From Bacteroides sp. (GTDB taxonomy: Bacteria > Bacteroidota > Bacteroidia > Bacteroidales > Muribaculaceae), in contig JAAVCG010000028.1 in assembly GCA_014802435.1 (NCBI GenBank), positions 1 through 45,860 on the forward strand: 45,860 bases of DNA, in the 5' to 3' direction. The translations under genes were made by a program, and so were the position numbers. This document shows, one piece after another, positions 7,116-15,506 of this stretch. Under the pieces are notes generated by a model. That model had not been told where the DNA came from. It saw only the letters and a program-made list of their open reading frames with translations, and did no database searches. The first letter of the stretch is position 1. Every line of letters starts with the position of its first letter.

Positions 7116-7970
7116 TCAGGAGCCGAAGGCGAGCTTCGTCCGCAGGGTCTGGATGAAGTTGGCCCCGCGAGGCTCTACGAGCTTCAAGGGGAAAGGCGCA
7201 CGTGTGATTTCTACCGATGAATTAACGGGAATATCAATCAGGCGGCTGTCAAGCGAAAGCAGACAGCCGTCGGCCCGCGAATCGGCCATCAAGCTCACCC
7301 GCGACTGCGCTCCGACGACTAACGGCCTCATTGCCAGCGCATGAGGAGCCACCGGCGAGATGACCATTACCGGCGCCGTCGGCTCGATGATGGGCCCCCC
7401 GGCGCTCAGATTATATCCGGTTGACCCCGTCGGGGTGCTGACAATCAGCCCGTCGCCCCGATAAGTTGTCAGGTCATGACCGTCAAGGCGCGCGCTGACT
7501 GAAATCATCGACGCGATATCCTTGCGGAGCAATGCAACCTCATTAACCGCAAAGGGCACAAAATCAGCCGGCAGCGGCGCCGAGGAGGTAACCCGGAGCA
7601 TCATCCGCTCCTCAACCCGCAGAGAATCAACGCCTACGGAAAGAAAACTTTCCGGAGTAAATCCCGCAAGATAACCCAAATGGCCCGCATTTATGCCCAG
7701 GATGGGCACCAGCGACGGAGCAGCCCACTGAGCCGTGCGCAAAAAAGTCCCGTCGCCGCCGATGCTGACGGCAAGGTCCGCAACTATCGGCTCGGTCGGT
7801 TCAACGGAAAATGCCGACTCCGGAAGGAGCCGACGCAGATGCTCATAGCAGCGCGAGGAAACACCTATCGGGTCGCCCCCGGCCAGACGCAGAATATGCC
7901 CGATAACCTCGCCGCCCAAGGCAAGATTATCAAAATGATGGCGCGATGCGTGAAGAAAAATCCTCATCAA
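7116..7970 (-). CDS. nadK: NAD kinase
   Basis: This 284-residue cytoplasmic enzyme phosphorylates NAD to NADP using ATP or polyphosphate. The diagnostic GGDGTFLR motif is at residues 71-78, followed by NAGHLGYLAGF, a NEVAL block and the TPTGSTGYNLSAGGPI motif. Length is normal. The ATG overlaps the stop of the upstream ACT-like gene by 4 nt, so the two form an operon driven by the promoter at 8460-8490. Its 3' end abuts a truncated REP element (7061-7114), but the reading frame closes normally (LAFGS). Confidence 0.97.
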   Translation of the reverse strand: MMRIFLHASRHHFDNLALGGEVIGHILRLAGGDPIGVSSRCYEHLRRLLPESAFSVEPTEPIVADLAVSIGGDGTFLRTAQWAAPSLVPILGINAGHLGYLAGFTPESFLSVGVDSLRVEERMMLRVTSSAPLPADFVPFAVNEVALLRKDIASMISVSARLDGHDLTTYRGDGLIVSTPTGSTGYNLSAGGPIIEPTAPVMVISPVAPHALAMRPLVVGAQSRVSLMADSRADGCLLSLDSRLIDIPVNSSVEITRAPFPLKLVEPRGANFIQTLRTKLAFGS

Positions 7971-8440
7971 AGATTCAATATATGAAGCAACTCGGCAGCT
8001 CGCGAGCGCATATTTTCATCAAAATCACTGTCAGCAGCCGCTATCTCCGGAAATGACTTCGAGCTGACGGTTTCAAACCCATAGCGAGCCAAGGAGCGGA
8101 TGGTATTGTCAGCATGGCGCAACGAAGTGCGCAGCTCAATGGTCATGCGCCCGTCCTCGCGAACGGTCCCCGTCACGTTCATATTTAATAGGTGCGCATT
8201 TGAATCCTCAACCGCGCGAGCCAGCGCCGACGCGCTGAAATCTGCCGGATGGCAGACCACGGTCATCACCGTTGACTCCTCTCGCGGAGGCATCAATCGC
8301 AGCAATTCCGGCATTTCCGAGGCCTGAAATCGCCTATTTTCGGCTAAAATGTCAATTCCTTGGGTCAATTTCTTTCCTTTCTCAATTATTTCCACTAAAT
8401 TTGTAGTGCTCTTTCGGAGACATAACAAATAGCGTGCCAC
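7967..8440 (-). CDS. ACT-like protein, short form of the CBS-domain protein upstream of nadK
   Basis: This 157-residue protein matches, by eye, the C-terminal half of a Bacteroidetes protein usually encoded next to nadK: two CBS domains followed by an ACT-like region with VESNDAKILNM-type and MEVTLKxN-type strands and an ERYDSLMNYL-type end. Here the ACT-like part is clear ([34 protein letters not shown]) but no CBS domains precede it. Residues 1-45 have no recognised domain. The start is uncertain: GTG at 8440 gives 157 residues and fits a promoter at 8460-8490 with a short leader; a later ATG would give about 113. It overlaps nadK by 4 nt. A regulatory role in NAD(P) metabolism is only inference. 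Confidence 0.65.
   Translation of the reverse strand: MARYLLCLRKSTTNLVEIIEKGKKLTQGIDILAENRRFQASEMPELLRLMPPREESTVMTVVCHPADFSASALARAVEDSNAHLLNMNVTGTVREDGRMTIELRTSLRHADNTIRSLARYGFETVSSKSFPEIAAADSDFDENMRSRAAELLHILNL
8396..8403 (+). promoter_or_regulatory. Candidate -7 box of the pdxJ operon
   Basis: TAAATTTG matches TAnnTTTG on the plus strand, 87 nt before the pdxJ ATG. It lies inside the opposing ACT-like gene. No -33 TTG is at the standard distance, so this is moderate evidence. Confidence 0.45.
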
Positions 8441-8459
8441 TTTTGATTTATGGCAATTG

Positions 8460-8490
8460 CAAAGTTATAAAAAAAAATTCTAACTCACAA
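8460..8490 (-). promoter_or_regulatory. Promoter of the ACT-like gene and nadK
   Basis: On the minus strand TTG (8490-8488), a 20-nt spacer and TAACTTTG (8467-8460) form a full Bacteroidetes promoter. It ends directly beside the pdxJ start codon and predicts transcription from about 8453. Confidence 0.75.
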
Positions 8491-9213
8491 ATGACTACTC
8501 TCAGCGTAAATATCAACAAAATCGCAACCCTCCGCAATGCCCGGGGTGAAAACAATCCTGACGTTATCAAAGTGGCCCTTGACTGCGAACGCTTCGGCGC
8601 CCAGGGAATCACGGTTCACCCCCGTCCGGACCAGCGTCACATCACCCGCGATGACGTGATGCGCCTACGCCCCGCCCTGCACACTGAATTTAACATTGAA
8701 GGCTATCCCTCACGCGAGTTCATGGACCTGGTGCTCCGAATCAGGCCTGCGCAGGTCACTCTCGTCCCGGATGCGCCTGATGCCATAACCTCTTCCGCCG
8801 GATGGAACGTTACTGAAAACATGGAGCTCCTGACCGAGCTCGTCGATAAGCTCCATGAGGCCGGAATCCGCTCCTCAATCTTCGTTGACCCTGACATTGA
8901 CCAGGTTAAGGCCGCCGCAAAGTGTGGCACCGACCGAATCGAACTCTACACCAAGGCCTATGCCGACGGCTACGCCAAAAACCGCGAAGCCGCCATTGCC
9001 CCCTACGTCGAAGCCGCAATCCAAGCCAAGAAATGCGGCCTCGGACTCAATGCCGGACACGACCTCAGCCTGGAAAATCTCAGATTCTTTGCCGAGCGCA
9101 TCCCCAATCTGGCCGAAGTCAGCATCGGCCATGCCCTCATCTGCGATGCCCTCTACCTCGGCCTCGAAGAAACAATCAAGCAATACAAAGATAAACTTAA
9201 CATTAAAAAATAA
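8491..9213 (+). CDS. pdxJ: Pyridoxine 5'-phosphate synthase PdxJ
   Basis: This 240-residue TIM-barrel enzyme condenses 1-deoxyxylulose 5-phosphate with 3-amino-2-oxopropyl phosphate to pyridoxine 5'-phosphate in DXP-dependent vitamin B6 synthesis. The start is set at ATG 8491 because the conserved N-terminus ([16 protein letters not shown]) follows at once; an upstream GTG at 8434 would add 19 poor-quality residues. Clear motifs are [13 protein letters not shown] near residue 48, the VTLVPD strand, [12 protein letters not shown], and [10 protein letters not shown]. Length is normal. It is the first gene of a close run with exbB (21 nt downstream), exbD and tonB, and is divergent from the nadK operon. 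Confidence 0.97.
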   Translation: MTTLSVNINKIATLRNARGENNPDVIKVALDCERFGAQGITVHPRPDQRHITRDDVMRLRPALHTEFNIEGYPSREFMDLVLRIRPAQVTLVPDAPDAITSSAGWNVTENMELLTELVDKLHEAGIRSSIFVDPDIDQVKAAAKCGTDRIELYTKAYADGYAKNREAAIAPYVEAAIQAKKCGLGLNAGHDLSLENLRFFAERIPNLAEVSIGHALICDALYLGLEETIKQYKDKLNIKK

Positions 9214-9234
9214 CCAAACCTCACACCCCCTGAC

Positions 9235-9855
9235 ATGGAACTTTCACTTTGGCAACTCTGCCTCCAAGGCGGATGGATTATGATTCCGATGGCCCTGCTC
9301 GCCCTCGTCTGCATCTACATTTTCATTGAACGCTCAATCGTCATTAATCGCGCTAACCATCAGGACCCTACCTTCATGAAGCGCATTAAGGACTATATCC
9401 ACGAAGGAGAAATTGAAAGCGCCCAGAATCTCTGCAAGAACACTCCCTCTGCTTATAGCGCCCTGATTGCCAAAGGCTTGAGCCGCATTGGCCGCCCGAT
9501 GCAAGACGTCCTCGTTACCGTTGAAAACATGGGCAACCTCGAGATTGCACGCCTCGGCAAGGGACTCCCCTGGCTCGCTACTACCGCCGCCGGAGCCCCC
9601 ATGCTCGGATTCCTCGGAACGGTTATCGGCATGGTTCAGGCCTTCCATGCAATGGCTACTGCCGGCTCTGCCGCCTCCCTCGCCACTTTTGCCGACGGCA
9701 TCTACACCGCCCTGGTAACCACCGTCGCCGGCCTTATCGTCGGTGTCGCAGCCCTCTTTGCCTATAACTATCTCGTTGCCCGCATTAACTCCGTGATGAC
9801 CCTCCTTGAAGGCAAAACAATGGAGTTCATGGACGTACTTAACGAACCCGCCTGA
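9235..9855 (+). CDS. ExbB/TolQ-family proton channel protein
   Basis: This 206-residue inner-membrane protein forms, with the ExbD homologue, the proton-driven motor that energises TonB. The usual three spans are visible at about residues 14-36, 112-135 and 152-178, with the conserved GAPMLGFLGTVIGM stretch at the second span and a TALVTTVAGLIVG stretch at the third. The short loop after span 1 and long cytoplasmic loop fit the family. It is followed 7 nt later by exbD and then tonB, so the cluster is a complete TonB energising system, probably serving SusC-type transporters such as the one at 35882. Confidence 0.95.
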   Translation: MELSLWQLCLQGGWIMIPMALLALVCIYIFIERSIVINRANHQDPTFMKRIKDYIHEGEIESAQNLCKNTPSAYSALIAKGLSRIGRPMQDVLVTVENMGNLEIARLGKGLPWLATTAAGAPMLGFLGTVIGMVQAFHAMATAGSAASLATFADGIYTALVTTVAGLIVGVAALFAYNYLVARINSVMTLLEGKTMEFMDVLNEPA

Positions 9856-9862
9856 TTCCGCC

Positions 9863-10315
9863 ATGGCTCTCAAACGACAATTTGACATGTCGGCGACGTT
9901 CTCCATGGCGTCAATGACCGACGTTATCTTCCTGCTGCTCATCTTCTTCATGGTGACCAGCACGTTTGTCTTCCCTAACGCCCTGGAAGTTAACCTTCCC
10001 GAAAGCGCCGGGCAGACGGCCCTCAAACCCGCCGCCCGAATCTATGTCGACACCCAAGGCCGAACCGCCACAATGTATGGCGAAAGCTCTGACTGGCAAC
10101 TGATTGAAAACGATGACCAACTCAAGGCGTTTCTCCATGTTGTCAATGACCAGAATCTTGACTCCGTGCCCTCATTCATTGGCCTCTATGCCGATAAGGA
10201 AGTGCCTTACGGACGCATTGTTGAACTCCTTAACCTGGGCTCCGAAAATGGCGTAAAAGTGGTGCTCGCCACTTCGGCGCCGTCCAGCGTGCCCGCCCTC
10301 CCGGCCGATGAGTAA
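9863..10315 (+). CDS. ExbD/TolR-family biopolymer transport protein
   Basis: This 150-residue protein has one N-terminal membrane span (about 18-38) and a periplasmic domain. The conserved aspartate of the span, essential for proton flow in the family, is present (D20 in MTDVIFLLLIFF). The start at ATG 9863 is chosen because it places that span near the N-terminus as in all homologues; an earlier in-frame start at 9806 would run inside exbB. It lies 7 nt after exbB and overlaps tonB by 8 nt (GATGAGTAA), indicating coupled translation. Confidence 0.93.
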   Translation: MALKRQFDMSATFSMASMTDVIFLLLIFFMVTSTFVFPNALEVNLPESAGQTALKPAARIYVDTQGRTATMYGESSDWQLIENDDQLKAFLHVVNDQNLDSVPSFIGLYADKEVPYGRIVELLNLGSENGVKVVLATSAPSSVPALPADE

Positions 10316-11072
10316 GTATCTGAAAAAAGAGCAACTGATAGCCCTGCTGCTTACCCTGCTGCTGGCCTTGCTGACGGTCACGATGCTCGTCTGCGTTAAG
10401 GTCATGCCGGCGTCGGCAGAAATCCCTTCCGCCCCTGAGGCTGAGGAGGGTGAGCTATTTTTTGCCGACATTGAGTATCAGGAAATTCACGCTGACCCAA
10501 CTCCCCAGGTCGACAATATGGCAGCCTCGGCCGCCGCTGCGGAAATCAGCGGCACTGACCTCGCTGACTCCGGCGCGCAGGAGGAGGCCCCCACTCTGGT
10601 CTCTACTGATAAACCCTCTGAGGCAAAAGTAGTTAAACCGGAAGAGCCCAAACCCGCCCCCGGACCCACAAAGGAAGAAATCGAGGCTCAGAAGCAAGCC
10701 GCCATACGTGAACGCATGGGCAAGTCGACAAATCTGAAAAATCAGACCTCCGACGCCGGCAATGGTTCCGCTGACTCAGGCAATGCCTCTGCCGGCAACA
10801 ACTCCGGAGCAACCGGACTGGGACTTGACGGACGCCGACTCCTCGCCTCCGTCAAGCCTAACATCACTAACGTCACCGGAACAATCCGAATCCGCGTCAC
10901 TGTCAATGCCGACGGAGCCGTTACCAATGCCTCCTTCGTCAGCTCCTCCGGATTCGGCGACCGCGAACAGGAGGTGCGTGAAGCCTGCCTCGCCGCATCC
11001 CGACAGCTCAAATACAACGCCGCACCCGATAAACCTACCCAAAAAGGCACTATCACGTGGAAAATCCATTAG
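10308..11072 (+). CDS. TonB-family energy transducer
   Basis: This 254-residue protein has an N-terminal membrane anchor (about 10-30), a long periplasmic linker rich in Pro, Glu, Ala, Ser, Gly and Asn, and a C-terminal domain with the strand pattern GTIRIRVTVNADGAVTNA and LKYNAAP, typical of the TonB C-terminal domain. TonB spans the periplasm and passes proton-motive force to outer-membrane TonB-dependent receptors. The C-terminal half of the linker is Gly/Ser/Asn-rich rather than the usual Pro/Lys repeat. It overlaps exbD by 8 nt and the antiporter gene by 16 nt. It is one of possibly several TonB proteins in such a genome; the specific partners are unknown. Confidence 0.9.
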   Translation: MSKYLKKEQLIALLLTLLLALLTVTMLVCVKVMPASAEIPSAPEAEEGELFFADIEYQEIHADPTPQVDNMAASAAAAEISGTDLADSGAQEEAPTLVSTDKPSEAKVVKPEEPKPAPGPTKEEIEAQKQAAIRERMGKSTNLKNQTSDAGNGSADSGNASAGNNSGATGLGLDGRRLLASVKPNITNVTGTIRIRVTVNADGAVTNASFVSSSGFGDREQEVREACLAASRQLKYNAAPDKPTQKGTITWKIH

Positions 11073-13180
11073 TCAGCAACCCCATACTCATCTTCTTCAT
11101 TGTGCTTGCAATCATTTTGCTGGCACCCCTGTTGCTGAACCGACTGAAAATTCCTCATATCGTCGGCATGATTGTCGCCGGAATTGCCGTCGGCCCTTAT
11201 GGATTCCATGTGCTTGATAATGACGCCTCTTTCGCCATCTTCGGCCAGGTAGGGCTGCTTTATCTGATGTTCCTGGCAGCCATTGAGATTGACCTGTTTC
11301 ATCTCCAGCGCAATCTGAGGCGCGGAATGGTTTTCGGCGCCCTGACCTTCCTTCTGCCCCTGCTCTTAGGCTTCCTGTCGTCGGTCTATCTGCTGGAAAC
11401 TGACTATGTTACGGCCCTTCTGCTCGCCGCAATGTATGCCTCCCACACTCTGATTTCTTATCCCGTAGCCGTGCGCTATGGAATCACCAAGACTCCCGCC
11501 GTACTGATGGCCATTGTCGGCACAATCGTCGCCGTCATAGGCGCGCTGCTGACCCTCGCCACCGCCGTCAACGTAACAACCACAGGCTATTTCTCCCTCC
11601 CCCGGATTCTCCTGCTCATTGGCAAACTCATGGCCTTCTGCGGAGGTATTCTGCTGATTTATCGCCCGTTGGCGCGCCGGTTCCTGCGCCGTTACTCTGA
11701 CCGCGTCACTCAGTTTGTATTCATCCTGGCGTTAGTCTTCCTGGCCGCCTGGCTCGCCCAGGTTATCGGACTGGAAGCAGTGCTCGGCGCCTTCTTTGCC
11801 GGGCTGGTGCTCAATCGCTTCGTGCCTAACACTTCGCCCCTGATGGCCCGCCTGGAGTTCGTCGGCAATGCCCTCTTCATCCCCTACTTCCTCATTGGCG
11901 TCGGAATGATGATTGACATCCGCGTAATTACTCAGGTCCCCACTCTCAAGTTAGCCGGAATAATGCTCGCCGTGGCCCTCGTCGCAAAATGGCTCGCGGC
12001 CTTCCTCACTCAGAAGTTTTATCGCCTGCAGGCCGCTGATTGTCAGGTGCTTTTCGGCCTGACCACGGCTCATACCGCAGTGGCCCTCGCCGTTGTTACC
12101 GTCGGCGTAAACTTCGGGCTGATGGACACCGAGATGCTCAACGGAACGGTGCTTATGATTCTGTTAACCTGCGCCTTAGCCCCCGTTTTTACCTCCGGGG
12201 GAGCCGCCCGCCTCAAAATCCGCATGCTTGAAGAGGCCCCGCCGGCTGACCTCAAGCGCCATGCACGCACCCTCGTCGCCGTCGACAATCCGCTGACCTC
12301 CGTCGCCCTCATGGAACTGGCCCTGATGATTCATCCTCGCGAAAGCGATGAAAACTCCCTGATGGCCATGCACATACGCACCACTAACGCCCCCTCGGCC
12401 AAGGCCAACTCCGAATCAGCCCTCCAGCTGGCCCGCGAATCATCTGCCGCCGTCGATATCTCCATTGATGCCTTTGAGCGCTTTGACTCCGACGTGGCCT
12501 CCGGACTGCTTAACATCATCTCCGAGCGTGATATTGACTGCCTGCTGATGGGACTGCACCGCAAAACCTCGATTATCGACACCTTCTTTGGTCCGAAAAT
12601 GGACAAAATCATTGCCGGAACAAACAAGATGATAGCCGTTTGCCGCCTGTTTAACCCCGTGAACACCCTGCGCCGAATCGTGGTCTATCTGCCGCCGAAT
12701 GCCGAGTTTGAATCCGGATTCCGCCTCTGGGTGACCTCCCTCGGGCGCCTGGCCCGGAGCCTCGGTTCCCGTCTGGTGTTTCTCTGTCAGGGCGCCCAGC
12801 AGCGAATAATCAGTGCCCTGCTCGCCCGCGAACGCATTGAGGTGCGCGCCGGATTCAAGGACATGGAGCAATGGGATGACTTCATCCTGATTGCCAACCG
12901 AATCATGGACGATGACCTCCTGGTAATCGTCACCGCCCGCTCCGGCTCAATCAGCCATAACCATGACCTGGACCAGATGCCGCAATTCCTTCAGCGTTAC
13001 TTCTCTCAGACCAATCTGATGATAATTTTCCCGGAACAGAGCGGCCGCGCCTCGGAAGACTATATGTCGTTCGTCGACCCTACCGGTTCTGAAACAATCC
13101 ACTCGCCCGCATGGCCCCGTCGAATCCTTAACCGGCTGACTCACAGGCGCACGCGGCGCATCCCTAATGACCCCCTATGA
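11057..13180 (+). CDS. Cation:proton antiporter (CPA2/KefB type) with cytosolic Usp-like region
   Basis: This 707-residue inner-membrane protein exchanges Na+ or K+ for H+. Residues 1-390 carry 11-13 hydrophobic spans of the CPA2 fold, including the first-span LLLNRLKIPHIVGMIVAG and VLGAFFAGLVL regions. Residues ~400-690 are soluble and look like two degenerate universal-stress-protein domains (DCLLMGLHRKT is typical), which may sense nucleotides. The start is a GTG at 11057, overlapping tonB by 16 nt; homologues begin with a similar NP-x-x-IFF stretch, supporting it. The gene overlaps the next by 4 nt (ATGA). The exact ion cannot be told from sequence alone. Confidence 0.92.
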   Translation: MENPLVSNPILIFFIVLAIILLAPLLLNRLKIPHIVGMIVAGIAVGPYGFHVLDNDASFAIFGQVGLLYLMFLAAIEIDLFHLQRNLRRGMVFGALTFLLPLLLGFLSSVYLLETDYVTALLLAAMYASHTLISYPVAVRYGITKTPAVLMAIVGTIVAVIGALLTLATAVNVTTTGYFSLPRILLLIGKLMAFCGGILLIYRPLARRFLRRYSDRVTQFVFILALVFLAAWLAQVIGLEAVLGAFFAGLVLNRFVPNTSPLMARLEFVGNALFIPYFLIGVGMMIDIRVITQVPTLKLAGIMLAVALVAKWLAAFLTQKFYRLQAADCQVLFGLTTAHTAVALAVVTVGVNFGLMDTEMLNGTVLMILLTCALAPVFTSGGAARLKIRMLEEAPPADLKRHARTLVAVDNPLTSVALMELALMIHPRESDENSLMAMHIRTTNAPSAKANSESALQLARESSAAVDISIDAFERFDSDVASGLLNIISERDIDCLLMGLHRKTSIIDTFFGPKMDKIIAGTNKMIAVCRLFNPVNTLRRIVVYLPPNAEFESGFRLWVTSLGRLARSLGSRLVFLCQGAQQRIISALLARERIEVRAGFKDMEQWDDFILIANRIMDDDLLVIVTARSGSISHNHDLDQMPQFLQRYFSQTNLMIIFPEQSGRASEDYMSFVDPTGSETIHSPAWPRRILNRLTHRRTRRIPNDPL

Positions 13181-14322
13181 ACATTATTCTCGTTGACAAT
13201 CCTGAAATCCGCGAGGCCCTGCTGCCGCTGACTTTCACCCGCCCGACGGCCCTCCTCCCCGCCGGAATAGGCACCATTGCCGAGCGCTGGGCCCTGCTCA
13301 TTCCCGAGGCTAACATCAGCTTCCTTACTGTTGATTATCTGCAAGTTAAATATCCGGCCTGCGAGGCTCCTGACGCCCTTCTGATTCCCGGCCATATCAT
13401 CCCCTCGCCTGAATTGGCCGCCAAGGTCCGCGCCCTCGCCCCCGGCGAATGGATTCAAACCTCAGCCGGCGAGGTCATCAGCCATGGCCGCCAACTGCTC
13501 CCCGAGCCCAAGGAAGCGGGCCTTGAGGTCACTGCCTACCGACTGCTGACCGATATTTTCCGCCTGAGCAAGGAGCGAATCACCGCTGATTTTGACCTGC
13601 TGACCGCCGGACGCCAATCTCAACCGCTCTCGCCGAGCTGCACCCTCATCGGGCCCGCTGACCGCCTCTTTATCGAGGAGGGGGCCGACGTTGAAGGCGC
13701 GTTTATCAATACCCGCCAAGGGCCCGTCTACATTGGCCGCCGGTCTGAAGTGCAGGAATGTGTAGTGCTTCGCGGTCCCGTGGCCATCGGTCCAAAATGC
13801 CGTGTGCGCGCCGGCGCCCGCCTGCTTCCGGGAGTAAACTTGGGAGAGTCGACCCGAGTGGGCGGCGAAATCAGCAACACCGTCTTCATCGGCTACTCTA
13901 ACAAGCAACACGACGGCTTCTTAGGCGATGCCGTCATTGGCCAATGGTGTAACCTCGGAGCCGGATGCGTAGCCTCAAACCTCAAAAATGACTATTCAGA
14001 AATCCGCCTCTGGAGCTATGGCCAACAGCGCTTTTTGCGCACCGGACTTCAATTCTGCGGCCTGATTATGGCTGACCATTGCAAGGCCGGAATCAACACC
14101 ATGTTCAATACGGCAACGGTCGTTGGCCCCGGATGTAACATCCATGGAGCCGGATTCCCGCGCCCTTATGTTCCGGCGTTTTCTGACGGCGGCGCTCAGG
14201 GTTTCACCCGCGTAATCTTCCCTAAGTTCATGGCCACGGCCACTGAAATGATGCGCCATCGCGGCCTGGAAATCTCTGAGGCCGATAAGTCAATCCTCAA
14301 ACATCTCTACGAAAACCTATGA
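13177..14322 (+). CDS. GlmU-family sugar nucleotidyltransferase-like protein (alternative bacteroidal type)
   Basis: This 381-residue protein resembles the Bacteroidetes 'alternative GlmU' family. The N-terminal ~150 residues are a divergent nucleotidyltransferase-like domain beginning MNIILVDNPEIREALLPLTFTRP-type sequence. From about residue 155 it is a left-handed beta-helix of hexapeptide repeats (YIGRRSEVQ, AIGPKCRVRAGARL, NLGAGCVASNLKNDYSEIRLW). The family probably supplies UDP-GlcNAc in species that lack a classical GlmU, but the two activities have not been proven for every member. The canonical GlmU pyrophosphorylase motif (LAAGxGTRM) is not seen. It overlaps its neighbours by 4 nt on both sides. 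Confidence 0.82.
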   Translation: MNIILVDNPEIREALLPLTFTRPTALLPAGIGTIAERWALLIPEANISFLTVDYLQVKYPACEAPDALLIPGHIIPSPELAAKVRALAPGEWIQTSAGEVISHGRQLLPEPKEAGLEVTAYRLLTDIFRLSKERITADFDLLTAGRQSQPLSPSCTLIGPADRLFIEEGADVEGAFINTRQGPVYIGRRSEVQECVVLRGPVAIGPKCRVRAGARLLPGVNLGESTRVGGEISNTVFIGYSNKQHDGFLGDAVIGQWCNLGAGCVASNLKNDYSEIRLWSYGQQRFLRTGLQFCGLIMADHCKAGINTMFNTATVVGPGCNIHGAGFPRPYVPAFSDGGAQGFTRVIFPKFMATATEMMRHRGLEISEADKSILKHLYENL

Positions 14323-14924
14323 TTGAATTCATCCGCGGCACGATTGACCGCCTGCAGCCGACGGAGGCCATCATTGAAGCCTCCGGACTGGGCTATCTCA
14401 TAGCCATCTCCGTCAATACCTACAGTCAGATTCAAAACCTCAAGGAGGTCAAGCTGCTCATCCATGAAGTAATCCGTGAAGACACGCATGACCTCTACGG
14501 ATTCTTTGACGAGGCGGAGCGCACGCTGTTTCGCCTGCTCATCGGAGTTAGCGGCGTCGGGCCTAACACGGCGCGGGTAATCCTTTCGTCGCTCACCCCT
14601 CAGCAGCTCCAGATGTGTATCACTTCCGGCGACCATGCCAAGCTCAAAGCCGTCAAAGGCATCGGACTGAAAACCGCCCAGCGCATCATAGTAGACCTCA
14701 AGGACAAGATTGCCGCCGCCGAACTCGCCGCCCTTGCCGCTGATCAGGAGGCACTTACCCCCGGAGCCCTCGCCCATAACGAAAACCGCGAAGAAGCCCT
14801 TGCGGCCCTCATTGCCTTGGGATTCCAGAAGCAGGCATCACAGAAGGCCCTCGACAAAATCTTCGCCGCCGACCCGACGACGACACCCGAGGCCGCCATC
14901 AAGCGCGCCTTCACCATGCTTTAA
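14319..14924 (+). CDS. ruvA: Holliday junction branch migration protein RuvA
   Basis: This 201-residue protein binds Holliday junctions as a tetramer and loads the RuvB motor. Domain I (1-64) is an OB fold beginning MIEFIRGTIDRL. Domain II has two helix-hairpin-helix motifs (LIGVSGVGPNTARVIL and LKAVKGIGLKTAQRIIVDLK). A linker leads to domain III (EEALAALIALGF), which contacts RuvB. Length is normal. It overlaps the glmU-like gene by 4 nt and is the last gene of the long plus-strand operon, followed by a terminator at 14958-14987. Its last 87 bp overlap the antisense HTH reading frame. Confidence 0.97.
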   Translation: MIEFIRGTIDRLQPTEAIIEASGLGYLIAISVNTYSQIQNLKEVKLLIHEVIREDTHDLYGFFDEAERTLFRLLIGVSGVGPNTARVILSSLTPQQLQMCITSGDHAKLKAVKGIGLKTAQRIIVDLKDKIAAAELAALAADQEALTPGALAHNENREEALAALIALGFQKQASQKALDKIFAADPTTTPEAAIKRAFTML

Positions 14925-15278
14925 TCGCGGCTTGCCAAAGAAGAGGCCGGGATACGTTATAGCGGCTGTCAAACGGCCGCTATTTTTCGGCCACGAAAAC
15001 GATGGCAAATAGGGAGGGGTAATTTGCTGGCTGTTAGCCGTTTGCAAATCCGACGAAAAATAAACGAAAAAATCCTTTTCAAGGGCAATGCTCAGGCGAA
15101 AGAGCAGGTCAGTGTCGATACTTGCACGTTTGAAAATGTTGTAGACATTGCGCCGGTCGCAGTTAATCTTGCGGCTGAGCCAACTGACGGAACGCTCCTG
15201 GCGGCGGAACTCCTCCTCAATTATTTTACCGATATGTACGGTTTCAAATTCCTGGGATACCCTGCTTTTTCTTGTCAT
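14838..15278 (-). CDS. XRE-like helix-turn-helix regulator
   Basis: This 146-residue frame has residues ~15-75 forming a helix-turn-helix domain of a type common in Bacteroidales (HIGKIIEEEFRRQ, SVSWLSRKINCDRRNVYNIF, IDTDLLFRLSIALEKDFFVYFS). The DNA-binding half is convincing; its targets are unknown. The C-terminal ~45 residues are translated across the ruvA terminator and the antisense end of ruvA, and are Gly/Arg-rich, so the natural protein may depend on the HTH alone or the tail may be degraded. The ATG at 15278 is the only sensible start. A good minus-strand promoter lies at 15507-15537, with a possible small ORF between. Confidence 0.72.
   Translation of the reverse strand: MTRKSRVSQEFETVHIGKIIEEEFRRQERSVSWLSRKINCDRRNVYNIFKRASIDTDLLFRLSIALEKDFFVYFSSDLQTANSQQITPPYLPSFSWPKNSGRLTAAITYPGLFFGKPRLKHGEGALDGGLGCRRRVGGEDFVEGLL
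14958..14987 (+). terminator. Terminator of the pdxJ-ruvA operon
   Basis: An 8-bp stem (ATAGCGGC / GCCGCTAT, 9-nt loop) is followed by TTTT, 35 nt after the ruvA stop. It lies inside the opposing HTH reading frame. Confidence 0.75.
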
Positions 15279-15375
15279 ATCAATTGCATATTTACGCTAA
15301 CCCATGTCATGGCATCCTCAGTTCAGAGCCATGCGGGCAAAATAAATATTGCAAACGGGATGCAATCGATATGTT

Positions 15376-15483
15376 TCATTTAGGTGCCCGGAAGCACCAG
15401 GGGAAGAAGAGCCGTTCCATCACTTTCCGTTGTCCAAGCAACCGAATTGCCGGGGTGATGTAATCTTCCCAGCCGCCGGCCAA
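15376..15483 (-). CDS. Candidate small ORF of 35 residues
   Basis: On the minus strand a TTG at 15483 opens 35 codons ending in TGA (15378-15376). The product begins MAGGWEDYITPA and ends with a Phe/Trp-rich stretch and FRAPK. It starts about 18 nt after the predicted start point of a consensus promoter (15537-15507), a leader length like those of other genes here, and ends 97 nt before the HTH gene. I know no homologue. The support is position and composition only, so it may be chance. Confidence 0.28.
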   Translation of the reverse strand: MAGGWEDYITPAIRLLGQRKVMERLFFPWCFRAPK

Positions 15484-15506
15484 GAATACCGCGCGGTTTT
15501 GCGGTG

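Noticed and set aside
9334-10026. 230-codon minus-strand frame over exbB/exbD
   Set aside because: It is a shadow frame with Gly/Glu-rich, non-protein-like composition.
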